Shown: one piece after another, positions 1-6,853 of the stretch
How positions within the stretch are numbered: the stretch's first letter is position 1
Layout of the letters: each line of letters starts with the position of its first letter
NCBI GenBank assembly: GCA_013041785.1
Contig: JABDRK010000068.1
Location: 1 to 6,853 of the forward strand
DNA: 6,853 bases
Source: Eudoraea sp.
Lineage (GTDB): Bacteria > Bacteroidota > Bacteroidia > Flavobacteriales > Flavobacteriaceae
Direction of reading: 5' to 3'
The notes under the pieces: model-generated
The model's database searches: none
Told to the model about the DNA's origin: nothing
The model's input: the letters and a program-made list of their open reading frames with translations, nothing else
Program-made: the position numbers and the translations under genes

Positions 1-2609
1 CCTGTGCCATTTCCATCTACGTCACGGTAAGTGGGTAATCCGTCGCTATCAAAGCCTTCAAAGATCGCCATATAGTAACTAAAAATAGATCGTCCGGATT
101 CAAGTCGCTGGGCAAAGGCTCCGGAAAGTCCTTGTCCGTTAATTTCTCCTGTATTGATGGCTCCGTCAAAATCCTGTACTTCGTTCTCGTTGTACGCAAT
201 ATTGAATGAAGCCCCAAACGTAGTGTTCTCAGTTTGAACAAAATCATAGGCCAGTGCGAGTTCGATACCCTGGTTCAGAATGGAAGCATCAAAGTTACCA
301 AACTGGAATGGGTCTACCGCCGGTTGTGGAGGAGGTAGCCTCAACAACTGGTCGTTGGTTTCCCTTCGGTAAACATCAATACTACCAGAGAACCTGTCCA
401 GGTTAAAACCAAAGTCAAGACCTACGTTAAAGTCTAAAGTTTCTTCCCATTTTAAATCGGGTACATCAGTAGCCACAATAGCCAGACCATTTTGGTTTAC
501 AACAAAGTCGTTCTGGATACCTAAGCCGCCAAATCGCTGACGAGCTACAAAGTTTCCGTATCCAAGACCTTCCTGGTTACCGGTTAGACCAGCACTCAAT
601 CTCAATTTCAGGGTAGAAACACTTTCTCCAACGAAATCTTCCTCATTGATCTTCCATGCAAAAGCACCGGAAGGGAAGTAACCGTATTGGTTGTCCGGAC
701 CAAAACGTGAAGAACCATCTGCACGAATCGTACCGGTAAACAAATACTTGTTAGCCAATGAATAGTTAATCCTTGCAAAATAGGATTGTAACTCATCGGT
801 GTTATCAAACGTATCTGCGGTCATCCCCTGAACATAGCGCTCAAAGGCAAATGGAACTTCCTCACCAGCTACTACATCCGGGAATAAACGGTTAACAATT
901 AAAGAAGTAGTATTTACCCCGTAATAGAACTGCTGATAGGGTCCATCAATTGAACTGGCAGCACCATTAACAGTGGCTTTAAGATCCCGTGCCATTTTGT
1001 TGAGCTCTGTAGTTCCAAAGCCACGGCCTGCGGAGTTACGACCACTTGTATTGAAATCCTGGAAGGAATATCCTACGAGAACGTCAATATTGGAGTTATC
1101 AAATTCTTTTTTCCAGTTCAGGGTAGCTTCCAAAAGCTTGTTTTCCCTGTCCAGGACATTGTAATTACCAAAACCTACCCCTGATATTCCATCAAAAGCG
1201 AGAAGGTTTCCAGATAGCATGGAGAGGTTTTCCCCTTCGGATTTATCATAACCTACGTTGACCTTAGCTTTTAACTCAGGAGTAATTTTATATTCCAGGG
1301 ATCCGTTTAATAAGACCCTGTTGGTAGTAGTTTCAAACTGTGAATATCGCAGCCAGTTAGCTGGTTTGTACTGTGTTCCGCCATCATCAAAGCTTGGAGA
1401 ACTTCCCCATGTTGGATTTGCAGAGTATGAGGCTCCCAAAATATCTCCCCGGAATCCTGCTGCACCTGCAAGTGGTGCTGTTGCATCATTTACGCGGGAA
1501 ATGGAAGCCTGAACGGTTGCGATCAGGTTGTCATCCAGGAAACGCTGTGTAAGGTTTAACCTTCCAGTGATACGTTCCAAACTGGTTTTTTCGACCACAC
1601 CAAATTGCTTTCCGTACCCAAAGGTGGCTCGTACGTTACCACTTCCGTAGTTATTGCTGTAAGAAAGGTTTTGATTCTGAGACACTGCAGTACGTGTAAT
1701 AAAATCCTGCCAGTTGGTATTGCTTCCAAAATCTACAGCATTTCGGTTTCCTCCGTAAAGTTCTACTGCATCCAGAAAGTCTGACTTGTTGAGAAGATCA
1801 TACTCGTTAGCCGGTGTGGCCACACTAAGGGATGAGGAAAACTCGAATACGCCTCCTGTAGAACCTTTACCACTTTTAGTAGTAATGATCACTACCCCAT
1901 TGGCACCCCTGGATCCGTAGATCGCAGTTGCGGATGCATCTTTCAGGACACTGATACTTTCAATATCTGCCGGGTTCAGGAAGTTTAAGGGGTTTTTACC
2001 TGATGTACCTCCGTTACCGGTATCACCTGTAGGTGATGTACCTTCCCCGGAAAGCGGAATACCGTCTACCACGAAAAGTGGATTGTTGTTCGATCGAACC
2101 GAACTGGATCCCCGAATGTTAATGTTAATTCCTGCACCGGGTTCCCCACTGGTCTGCTGGATGTTCACACCCGCAGTTTTACCCTGAATCAATTGTTCAG
2201 GAGAGGAAATTACCCCGCCGTTGAATTCTTCGGCAGTAACTGCAGTAACCGCTCCGGTTGCATCTTTAACGGTAGTAGTACCATAACCAATGATAACTAC
2301 TTCATCAAGAGCTTCGGCATCTTCAGCCAATACTACATTAATGGTAGAACGCCCGTTAACCGCAACTTCCTGCGTACTGTAACCAATGTAACTAAAAACA
2401 AGTGTGGCGTTTGCATCCACACCATCTAAGGTATAGTTACCATCGAAGTCCGTTTGCGTACCAGTAGTAGTACCTTTAACTACAACACTTGCCCCAGGTA
2501 GCGGCCCGTTTGCATCTGTTACTGTACCTGATACTTCTTGCGCTTCCACCAGTCCGAAGCACAAAATGGCCCCAACCAATAAAAAGCTTTTGAGTAGCGT
2601 AATCTTCAT
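1..2609 (-). CDS. SusC-like TonB-dependent outer-membrane receptor, probable maltodextrin importer (3' end missing)
   Basis: This is a TonB-dependent transporter of the SusC/RagA type, which with a SusD lipoprotein moves oligosaccharides across the outer membrane. Reading the minus strand from the ATG at 2609-2607 gives one open frame of 869 codons to the window edge with no stop, so the gene is intact here but lacks roughly its last 100-150 residues (family length about 1000). Residues 1-23 form a signal peptide (Lys near the start, hydrophobic LLVGAILCFGL, likely cut after VEA). Residues about 25-95 are a carboxypeptidase-like regulatory domain (VSGTVTDANGPLPGASVVVKG). Residues 100-110, ALDEVVIIGYG, are the TonB-box-type segment. 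The plug follows at about 115-245, with NIRGSSS, LFVVDGIPLSG and SVLKDASATAIYGSRGANG. It includes a Gly/Ser/Thr-rich loop at about 187-206. The rest is beta-barrel, ending in view with DVDGNGT (863-869). Substrate is inferred only from the divergent maltose phosphorylase genes; the SusD gene should lie beyond the left edge. No frameshift was seen. Confidence 0.95.
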   Translation of the reverse strand, partial: MKITLLKSFLLVGAILCFGLVEAQEVSGTVTDANGPLPGASVVVKGTTTGTQTDFDGNYTLDGVDANATLVFSYIGYSTQEVAVNGRSTINVVLAEDAEALDEVVIIGYGTTTVKDATGAVTAVTAEEFNGGVISSPEQLIQGKTAGVNIQQTSGEPGAGININIRGSSSVRSNNNPLFVVDGIPLSGEGTSPTGDTGNGGTSGKNPLNFLNPADIESISVLKDASATAIYGSRGANGVVIITTKSGKGSTGGVFEFSSSLSVATPANEYDLLNKSDFLDAVELYGGNRNAVDFGSNTNWQDFITRTAVSQNQNLSYSNNYGSGNVRATFGYGKQFGVVEKTSLERITGRLNLTQRFLDDNLIATVQASISRVNDATAPLAGAAGFRGDILGASYSANPTWGSSPSFDDGGTQYKPANWLRYSQFETTTNRVLLNGSLEYKITPELKAKVNVGYDKSEGENLSMLSGNLLAFDGISGVGFGNYNVLDRENKLLEATLNWKKEFDNSNIDVLVGYSFQDFNTSGRNSAGRGFGTTELNKMARDLKATVNGAASSIDGPYQQFYYGVNTTSLIVNRLFPDVVAGEEVPFAFERYVQGMTADTFDNTDELQSYFARINYSLANKYLFTGTIRADGSSRFGPDNQYGYFPSGAFAWKINEEDFVGESVSTLKLRLSAGLTGNQEGLGYGNFVARQRFGGLGIQNDFVVNQNGLAIVATDVPDLKWEETLDFNVGLDFGFNLDRFSGSIDVYRRETNDQLLRLPPPQPAVDPFQFGNFDASILNQGIELALAYDFVQTENTTFGASFNIAYNENEVQDFDGAINTGEINGQGLSGAFAQRLESGRSIFSYYMAIFEGFDSDGLPTYRDVDGNGT

Positions 2610-2650
2610 AGAGAGTTAATTTTAAGTTTAGTTAATTAAATTCCAAGGGT

Positions 2651-2658
2651 TAAACATA
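2651..2658 (-). promoter_or_regulatory. Candidate -7 box of the susC-like gene
   Basis: On the minus strand this reads TATGTTTA, one base from the Bacteroidota -7 consensus TAnnTTTG. It would place transcription start near 2645 and give a leader of about 35 bases before the ATG at 2609. The matching upstream TTG/TTTG element is not clear: GTTTTA (plus-strand 2673-2678) lies somewhat too close. The call is therefore tentative, resting on one AT-rich box in an AT-rich region. Confidence 0.3.
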
Positions 2659-2702
2659 TATAAAAAAATTGTTAAAACTGCTAAAGACAAAAAGCCGCCA
2701 TT

Positions 2703-2720
2703 CACGAAAACGGTTTCGTG
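2703..2720. promoter_or_regulatory. LacI-family operator palindrome
   Basis: The sequence CACGAAAACGGTTTCGTG has perfect 7-base arms (CACGAAA and TTTCGTG) around a four-base centre, with a CpG exactly at the dyad (2711-2712). Even-length palindromes with a central CpG flanked by A and T runs are the normal form of LacI/PurR-family operators, where the hinge-helix leucine inserts at the central step. The adjacent regulator has that leucine (Leu57). The site lies 94 bases upstream of the susC start codon and 258 bases upstream of the regulator start codon, so it is best placed to act on the susC arm. Binding by the neighbouring regulator is inferred. Whether it represses or activates cannot be read from the sequence. 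Confidence 0.75.
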
Positions 2721-2850
2721 TTGATAACTTTCTGTGATATATCGGATACATAATTTCGACAGTGAAAAATTGTGTAATCCTAAAATTTGGGGTGAAATAG
2801 CTTATAAAATTGGAGCAAATATAGTATTTTTTTTATTGAGCAACTTCAAA

Positions 2851-2865
2851 CCTATAATTTATAGG
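2851..2865. repeat. Short perfect inverted repeat, 7-1-7
   Basis: CCTATAATTTATAGG is a perfect inverted repeat with arms CCTATAA and TTATAGG around a single T. It lies 114 bases upstream of the regulator start codon, in AT-rich DNA. It could be a binding site for a dimeric regulator or simply a promoter-region coincidence. It is too small and AT-rich to be a terminator and has no U-run after it. Confidence 0.45.
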
Positions 2866-2978
2866 CACTTCATAGGGAAATGTGAACCTTACATTGATTA
2901 TTCCTTTACCATTTTTTTAAATATCTTTAACATCTTTTATGTTAATGCCGTTCCGGATCAACTTTTCATCAATACAGC

Positions 2979-4007
2979 TTGAAGCGAAAGATTACACTTA
3001 AGGATATTGCTCGGGAGTTGGATGTTTCTATTTCCACAGTATCCAAGGCCTTAAAAAACAGTGAGGAAATTAGTCGGGATACCAAAGAGAAAGTCCAGGC
3101 TTTTGCCAAACTGTATAACTATCGGCCCAACAACATCGCGATAAGCCTTAAAAACAAACGCACCAAAAATATCGGGGTGATTATCCCGGATATCGTCCAT
3201 CATTTTTTTACTACGGTTTTCAGGGGCATCGAAAAATTTGCCAATGCCAGAGGGTATAATGTTATTGTCTGTATCTCTGATGAGTCTTTTGACAAGGAAG
3301 TCATCAATATGGAAATGCTGGCCAATGGTAGTATTGATGGATTTATCATGGCCCTTTCTGCCGGCACCCAGCTCAAAAACGATTACAACCACCTTAGAGA
3401 AGTTACCGATCAGGGAATCCCGCTGGTATTATTTGATCGGGTTACAGACGAAATAGCCTGTGATAAGGTGGTCATCAATGACACGGAGGCGGCATATATG
3501 GCCGTGGAGAAGATGATTAAAGATGGGCGTAAACGCATTGCCCTGGTAACTACGGAAGGACATTTTAATGTTAGTGTCAAAAGGGCAGAAGGCTACTACA
3601 AGGCCCTGAAGGATCACAAACTACCAGTTGATGAAGATCTTGTATTAACCCTGCCAAATACCTATGACAACGAAGGTATAAGCAAAGCTTTTTTTGAAAA
3701 GATAGATATAGACGGTGTGCTTTGCGTTAATGAGATTTATGCGGTCAGGAGTATAAGGCACCTGCAGGATCAGGGCAAAAAGGTGCCTGAAGATGTCGCA
3801 GTAATTGGTTTTACCGATGGGATCCTTTCCAAACTGGCCAATCCCTCATTAACTTCTGTTGCCCAGCACGGGGAACGCATGGGGGAAATGGCGGCGCAAT
3901 TGCTAATTGAGCGTATAGAAGCCGAAAACCCGTATGAGAAAGACCCTGTTTATCGCACCGAAGTAATAAAAGCCAGTATCGTAGAGCGGGAATCCACAAA
4001 CAATTGA
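2979..4007 (+). CDS. LacI-family transcriptional regulator
   Basis: This 342-residue cytoplasmic DNA-binding protein is a full-length LacI/GalR regulator. Residues 5-25 (ITLKDIARELDVSISTVSKAL) form the N-terminal helix-turn-helix, and the hinge helix is at about 51-60 (NNIAISLKNK) with the minor-groove leucine at 57. Residues about 63-335 form the periplasmic-binding-protein-like effector domain, with NIGVIIPDIVHHFF, NGSIDGFIMALS, GIPLVLFDR and the late VPEDVAVIGFTDG motif. The start is TTG at 2979: the frame is closed by TAA at 2943-2945, no ATG or GTG lies between, and the next in-frame ATG would delete the DNA-binding domain. No Shine-Dalgarno sequence is visible. It is followed after 19 bases by the beta-phosphoglucomutase gene and is probably co-transcribed with it. 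Its likely role is control of this locus in response to maltose or a related sugar, which is inferred from position; the effector is unknown. Confidence 0.93.
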   Translation: MKRKITLKDIARELDVSISTVSKALKNSEEISRDTKEKVQAFAKLYNYRPNNIAISLKNKRTKNIGVIIPDIVHHFFTTVFRGIEKFANARGYNVIVCISDESFDKEVINMEMLANGSIDGFIMALSAGTQLKNDYNHLREVTDQGIPLVLFDRVTDEIACDKVVINDTEAAYMAVEKMIKDGRKRIALVTTEGHFNVSVKRAEGYYKALKDHKLPVDEDLVLTLPNTYDNEGISKAFFEKIDIDGVLCVNEIYAVRSIRHLQDQGKKVPEDVAVIGFTDGILSKLANPSLTSVAQHGERMGEMAAQLLIERIEAENPYEKDPVYRTEVIKASIVERESTNN

Positions 4008-4026
4008 TATACCTATACATATATAT

Positions 4027-4683
4027 ATGGTAAAACGGGGATTTATATTTGATTTGGACGGGGTTATCGTAGACACGGCCAAATATCACTATCTCGCATG
4101 GAAGCACCTGGCCAATGAATTGGGTTTTGATTTTACCGAAGAACAAAATGAAGCCTTTAAGGGCGTGAGTCGTCGAAGATGTCTTGAAATCCTTCTTGAA
4201 CTGGGAGGGATATCGGTAGACGAAACGCAGTTTGACCGCTGGCTTTTTGAAAAAAATGAGGATTATCTGTCATATATAGACAAAATGGATGAATCGGAGA
4301 TCTTGCCCGACGTACCCAAGGTCCTCGATTACCTAAAACACAAAGAGGTACCCATGGCACTCGGTTCAGCAAGTAAAAATGCCATTCCCATTTTAAAAAA
4401 AGTTAAATTACTTTCCTATTTTGATACTGTAGTGGATGGCAACCAGGTAAGCCGGGCGAAACCAGATCCGGAAGTCTTTCTGATTGCAGCCGAAAAGATT
4501 GGAGTACCGCCTGAACGATGTGTGGTTTTTGAAGATGCCATAGCTGGTATTGAAGCGGCCAATACGGCCAATATGATCAGTGTAGGCATAGGCGCGGAGG
4601 AAACCCTTAAAGGAGCAAAATATGTTTTCAGGGATTTTACTGAGATTGAAATCGATTTTATCAAACAATTAGCATTTATATAA
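4027..4683 (+). CDS. pgmB: Beta-phosphoglucomutase (HAD superfamily)
   Basis: This cytoplasmic enzyme converts beta-D-glucose 1-phosphate to glucose 6-phosphate through a beta-glucose 1,6-bisphosphate intermediate. The 218 residues match the usual length (about 220). The HAD core is complete: FDLDGVIVDT supplies the nucleophile Asp9 and the acid/base Asp11. The cap domain (about 16-90) carries YH at 20-21 and GVSRR, with Arg49 for the substrate phosphate. GSASKNA (113-119) gives Ser114 and Ala115, Lys145 lies in AKPDPE, and Glu169 with Asp170 (FEDAIAGI) bind Mg2+. From Arg49 onward these positions coincide with the well-studied Lactococcus lactis enzyme, which separates it from generic HAD phosphatases. 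The ATG at 4027 follows the regulator stop by 19 AT-rich bases with no Shine-Dalgarno. The stop codon abuts the maltose phosphorylase start, the classic partner that makes its substrate. Confidence 0.95.
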   Translation: MVKRGFIFDLDGVIVDTAKYHYLAWKHLANELGFDFTEEQNEAFKGVSRRRCLEILLELGGISVDETQFDRWLFEKNEDYLSYIDKMDESEILPDVPKVLDYLKHKEVPMALGSASKNAIPILKKVKLLSYFDTVVDGNQVSRAKPDPEVFLIAAEKIGVPPERCVVFEDAIAGIEAANTANMISVGIGAEETLKGAKYVFRDFTEIEIDFIKQLAFI

Positions 4684-6853
4684 ATGAATCAGGATTACAT
4701 CAAGCCAGATAACTGGTCAATAATAGAAGAAGGATTTAGCGCAGAACAGGTTAAGTCATCCGAAAGTCTTTTTAGCCTGGGTAACGGGGCCATGGGACAA
4801 CGGGCTAATTTTGAGGAGCGTTACACAGGACCAACTTTCCAGGGAAGCTATATCGCAGGGGTATATTATCCAGACAAAACCCGCGTGGGCTGGTGGAAAA
4901 ATGGGTATCCGGAATATTTTGCCAAGGTGTTGAATGCACCAAGCTGGATTGGTATCGATGTGGAAATAGATGGGGAAGCCCTTGACTTAAATACCTGTAA
5001 AACGGTTTCCAATTTCAGGCGGGAACTCAATATGAAGGAAGGCTGGTACCTCAGGAGTTTTGAAGCTACCCTGCCAAATGATGTTGAGGTAGAAGTGAGG
5101 GTGCTTCGCTTCCTAAGCCTTGTCCAGGATGAACTAGGGGCTATCCGTTATCAGCTTAGGATATTAAATAAGGATACCGATGTGCGGTTTCAACCCTATC
5201 TGGATAGTGGAATCAAAAACGAGGACAGTAATTGGGACGACCAGTTCTGGAATACCACCCAGGTTGTTTCTGAGGGCAAACAGGCCTTTATCGAAGCCCA
5301 GACCATGAAGACGAATTTTGAGACCTGTACCTTTATGGAAAATGAAGTGTACCTGGACGATAATTTTCAGGAAATTACCCCGGAAGAAAATAAGGAATCC
5401 CTGAAAGTTACCCACAGCTATTCCTGTTCTGCGAAAAAAGGACAACAACTTACCTTTATTAAATACGCTGGCTACACCGTATCCAGAAATCATAAGGCGG
5501 ATGCCCTGATTCAGGCAGCAAGGGAGACGCTCTCTCAGGCCAGAGAAAAAGGTTATGAGCAGTTATTGGCGGAACAGGTGGCTGCCTGGGGCCGGATTTG
5601 GGAAATGAGCGACATTACCATTGAAGGTGATCAAAAGGCGCAGCAGGGAATCCGGTTCAATATCTTTCAGTTAAACCAAACCTATCTGGGGACGGATTCC
5701 CGACTCAATATCGGGCCCAAGGGGTTCACCGGTGAGAAATACGGCGGAAGTACCTATTGGGATACTGAGGCCTACTGTATTCCTTTTTATATGTGTACCA
5801 AGGACCACCACGTAGCCCGTAATTTGTTGCAGTACCGTTACAACCATCTCGAAAAAGCCATTGAAAATGCCGAAAAGCTGGGCTTTGATAATGGAGCGGC
5901 CCTGTATCCCATGGTGACCATGAATGGAGAGGAATGCCACAATGAGTGGGAAATTACCTTTGAAGAAATACACCGAAACGGGGCCATTGCTTTTGCCATT
6001 TACAACTACTACCGCTATACCGGGGACTATTCCTATATCCCGGAAATGGGCCTGGAAGTACTAATTGGGATTGCGCGGTTCTGGTACCAGCGGGCCACTT
6101 TTTCTAAATTCCGGAACAAATATGTGATCCTGGGAGTAACCGGTCCCAATGAATACGAGAATAACGTCAATAATAACTGGTATACGAATTATATAGCAAG
6201 ATGGTGTATACAGTACACCCTGGAACAGTTACAAAAGGTTAAGGAAGGATATACTGATGATTATAATCGCATCGTAGGACACACCAAGCTTACCGAATCA
6301 GAAACAGAGGGTTGGGCCACAGTTGCGGAAAACCTCCATTTTCCCTACTCGGAGGAGTATAATATATACCTGCAGCAAGACAGTTTTCTGGACAAAGAAC
6401 TGATCACTGTGGAAGACCTGGATAAGACACAGCGGCCCATAAACCAAAAATGGAGCTGGGACCGTATTTTGCGTTCCCCCTATATCAAACAGGCCGATGT
6501 ACTCCAGGGATTCTATTTTTTTGAAGATCATTTTACAACGGATGAATTGGAACGCCATTTCGATTTTTACGAGCCCTTTACAGTTCACGAATCCTCCCTT
6601 TCTCCTTGTGTACATAGTATACAAGCTGCAAAACTCGACCGTATGGCGCAGGCCTATCGGTTTTACCTGCGAACCTCGCGTTTGGATCTCGATGACTACA
6701 ACAAAGAGGTGGAAGAAGGACTGCACATTACCTCAATGGCCGGTACCTGGATGAGTGTGGTGGAAGGATTTGGAGGCATGCGTATCCGTGATGACAAATT
6801 ATGCTTTTCACCACGTATCCCTGAGGAATGGGATTCCTATTCCTTTAAGATTA
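4684..6853 (+). CDS. Maltose phosphorylase, glycoside hydrolase family 65 (3' end missing)
   Basis: This cytoplasmic enzyme phosphorolyses maltose, with inversion, to glucose and beta-D-glucose 1-phosphate (EC 2.4.1.8). The window holds 723 codons with no stop; family members run to about 750-770, so some 45 residues are missing. The N-terminal beta-sandwich covers about 10-275, a helical linker follows, the (alpha/alpha)6 catalytic barrel covers about 325-690, and the C-terminal sheet domain begins near 695. Barrel motifs include GPKGFTGEKYGGSTYWDTE (344-362), the general acid Glu490 in GPNEYENN, KQADVLQ (Lys602, Gln603) and the phosphate-site segment HESSLS (635-640). The loop CHNEWEITFEEIHRN (418-432) is the maltose phosphorylase version; trehalose and kojibiose phosphorylases differ there. 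Glu490 and Lys602 sit three residues after the corresponding Lactobacillus brevis residues as I recall them. The ATG directly follows the TAA of the mutase gene, so translation is probably coupled. Another GH65 specificity is possible but unlikely. Confidence 0.93.
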   Translation, partial: MNQDYIKPDNWSIIEEGFSAEQVKSSESLFSLGNGAMGQRANFEERYTGPTFQGSYIAGVYYPDKTRVGWWKNGYPEYFAKVLNAPSWIGIDVEIDGEALDLNTCKTVSNFRRELNMKEGWYLRSFEATLPNDVEVEVRVLRFLSLVQDELGAIRYQLRILNKDTDVRFQPYLDSGIKNEDSNWDDQFWNTTQVVSEGKQAFIEAQTMKTNFETCTFMENEVYLDDNFQEITPEENKESLKVTHSYSCSAKKGQQLTFIKYAGYTVSRNHKADALIQAARETLSQAREKGYEQLLAEQVAAWGRIWEMSDITIEGDQKAQQGIRFNIFQLNQTYLGTDSRLNIGPKGFTGEKYGGSTYWDTEAYCIPFYMCTKDHHVARNLLQYRYNHLEKAIENAEKLGFDNGAALYPMVTMNGEECHNEWEITFEEIHRNGAIAFAIYNYYRYTGDYSYIPEMGLEVLIGIARFWYQRATFSKFRNKYVILGVTGPNEYENNVNNNWYTNYIARWCIQYTLEQLQKVKEGYTDDYNRIVGHTKLTESETEGWATVAENLHFPYSEEYNIYLQQDSFLDKELITVEDLDKTQRPINQKWSWDRILRSPYIKQADVLQGFYFFEDHFTTDELERHFDFYEPFTVHESSLSPCVHSIQAAKLDRMAQAYRFYLRTSRLDLDDYNKEVEEGLHITSMAGTWMSVVEGFGGMRIRDDKLCFSPRIPEEWDSYSFKI
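4999..5009. promoter_or_regulatory. Intragenic copy of the operator core
   Basis: AAAACGGTTTC here, inside the maltose phosphorylase gene (codons for Lys-Thr-Val-Ser), is identical over 11 bases to the core of the intergenic operator at 2707-2717. The outer bases do not match (CTGT on the left and CAAT on the right, against CACG and GTG), so its dyad symmetry is poorer. It could be a weak auxiliary LacI-type site or chance. Confidence 0.25.

Larger units (their letters stand above)
2610..2978. other. Divergent intergenic control region between susC-like gene and lacI-type regulator
   Basis: This stretch of 369 bases is much richer in A and T than the flanking genes and holds no convincing gene. 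It contains an 18-bp operator-like palindrome (2703-2720), a perfect 7-1-7 palindrome (2851-2865), and a weak TAnnTTTG-like box for the susC gene (2651-2658). Near susC there is a direct repeat of AGTTAATT at 2614-2621 and 2630-2637, which falls in the likely susC leader. For the regulator gene the best promoter-like box is TATCTTTA at 2922-2929, or TAATTTCG at 2751-2758. Neither has a well-spaced TTTG upstream, so I do not call either. No rho-independent terminator or riboswitch fold was recognised. Confidence 0.8.

Noticed and set aside
1258..1512. Plus-strand open frame within the susC-like gene
   Set aside because: It is antisense to a well-conserved, uninterrupted SusC reading frame and shows no family motifs; the same holds for the other frames found opposite this gene.
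2610..2978. Possible extracytoplasmic sigma/anti-sigma or hybrid two-component regulation of the susC-like gene
   Set aside because: No such genes are in the window and the susC-like N-terminus goes straight from signal peptide to carboxypeptidase-like domain without the extra signalling domain; a LacI-type regulator is adjacent instead.
2734..2982. Open frame of 82 codons (GTG start) in the intergenic region, overlapping the regulator start by four bases
   Set aside because: Its composition is that of AT-rich non-coding DNA (many Ile, Phe, Asn, Tyr), it has no recognisable domain, and it overlies the region expected to hold the regulator promoter.
4008..4026. AT-repeat between regulator and mutase genes (TATACCTATACATATATAT) as a promoter or terminator
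   Set aside because: It is only 19 bases long, has no GC-rich stem and U-run, and no spaced TTTG element was found; it reads as an AT-rich translation leader.
3811..4146. Minus-strand open frame spanning the regulator/mutase junction
   Set aside because: It is antisense to two conserved proteins with all key residues in place, and its translation resembles nothing recognisable.
6298..6726. Minus-strand open frame of 142 codons inside the phosphorylase gene
   Set aside because: It is a shadow of the conserved GH65 frame, which carries the KQADVLQ and HESSLS motifs over exactly this stretch.

Overview
The window reads as part of an alpha-glucan (starch/maltodextrin/maltose) utilisation locus from a member of the Bacteroidota, most likely a Flavobacteriaceae species. 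The grounds are a SusC-type TonB-dependent receptor with the N-terminal carboxypeptidase-like domain typical of that phylum, AT-rich gene leaders without Shine-Dalgarno sequences, and moderate base composition in genes with a very AT-rich intergenic region. The species cannot be fixed from the window.

Layout: positions 1-2609 (minus strand) carry a susC-like outer-membrane receptor gene, complete at its N-terminus and running off the left edge. Positions 2610-2978 are an AT-rich divergent intergenic region with a conspicuous 18-bp LacI-type operator palindrome (2703-2720), a weak candidate susC promoter and a second small palindrome. On the plus strand three genes follow in close order: a LacI-family regulator (2979-4007, TTG start), a beta-phosphoglucomutase (4027-4683), and a GH65 maltose phosphorylase (from 4684, cut by the right edge about 45 residues short of its expected end). 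The last two genes abut with no spacer (TAA immediately followed by ATG).

How they fit together: the SusC-like protein, with a SusD partner expected beyond the left edge, would import malto-oligosaccharides across the outer membrane. Maltose reaching the cytoplasm is split by phosphate into glucose and beta-glucose 1-phosphate by maltose phosphorylase. Beta-phosphoglucomutase turns that into glucose 6-phosphate, so one of the two glucoses is activated without ATP. The LacI-type protein is the likely local regulator, and the palindrome between the divergent arms is its likely binding site.

This is a recognisable type of catabolic locus. I do not see an undescribed system, mobile element, CRISPR array or RNA gene. 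The most informative non-coding signals are the operator, an 11-bp copy of its core inside the phosphorylase gene, and the unusual start of the regulator gene.
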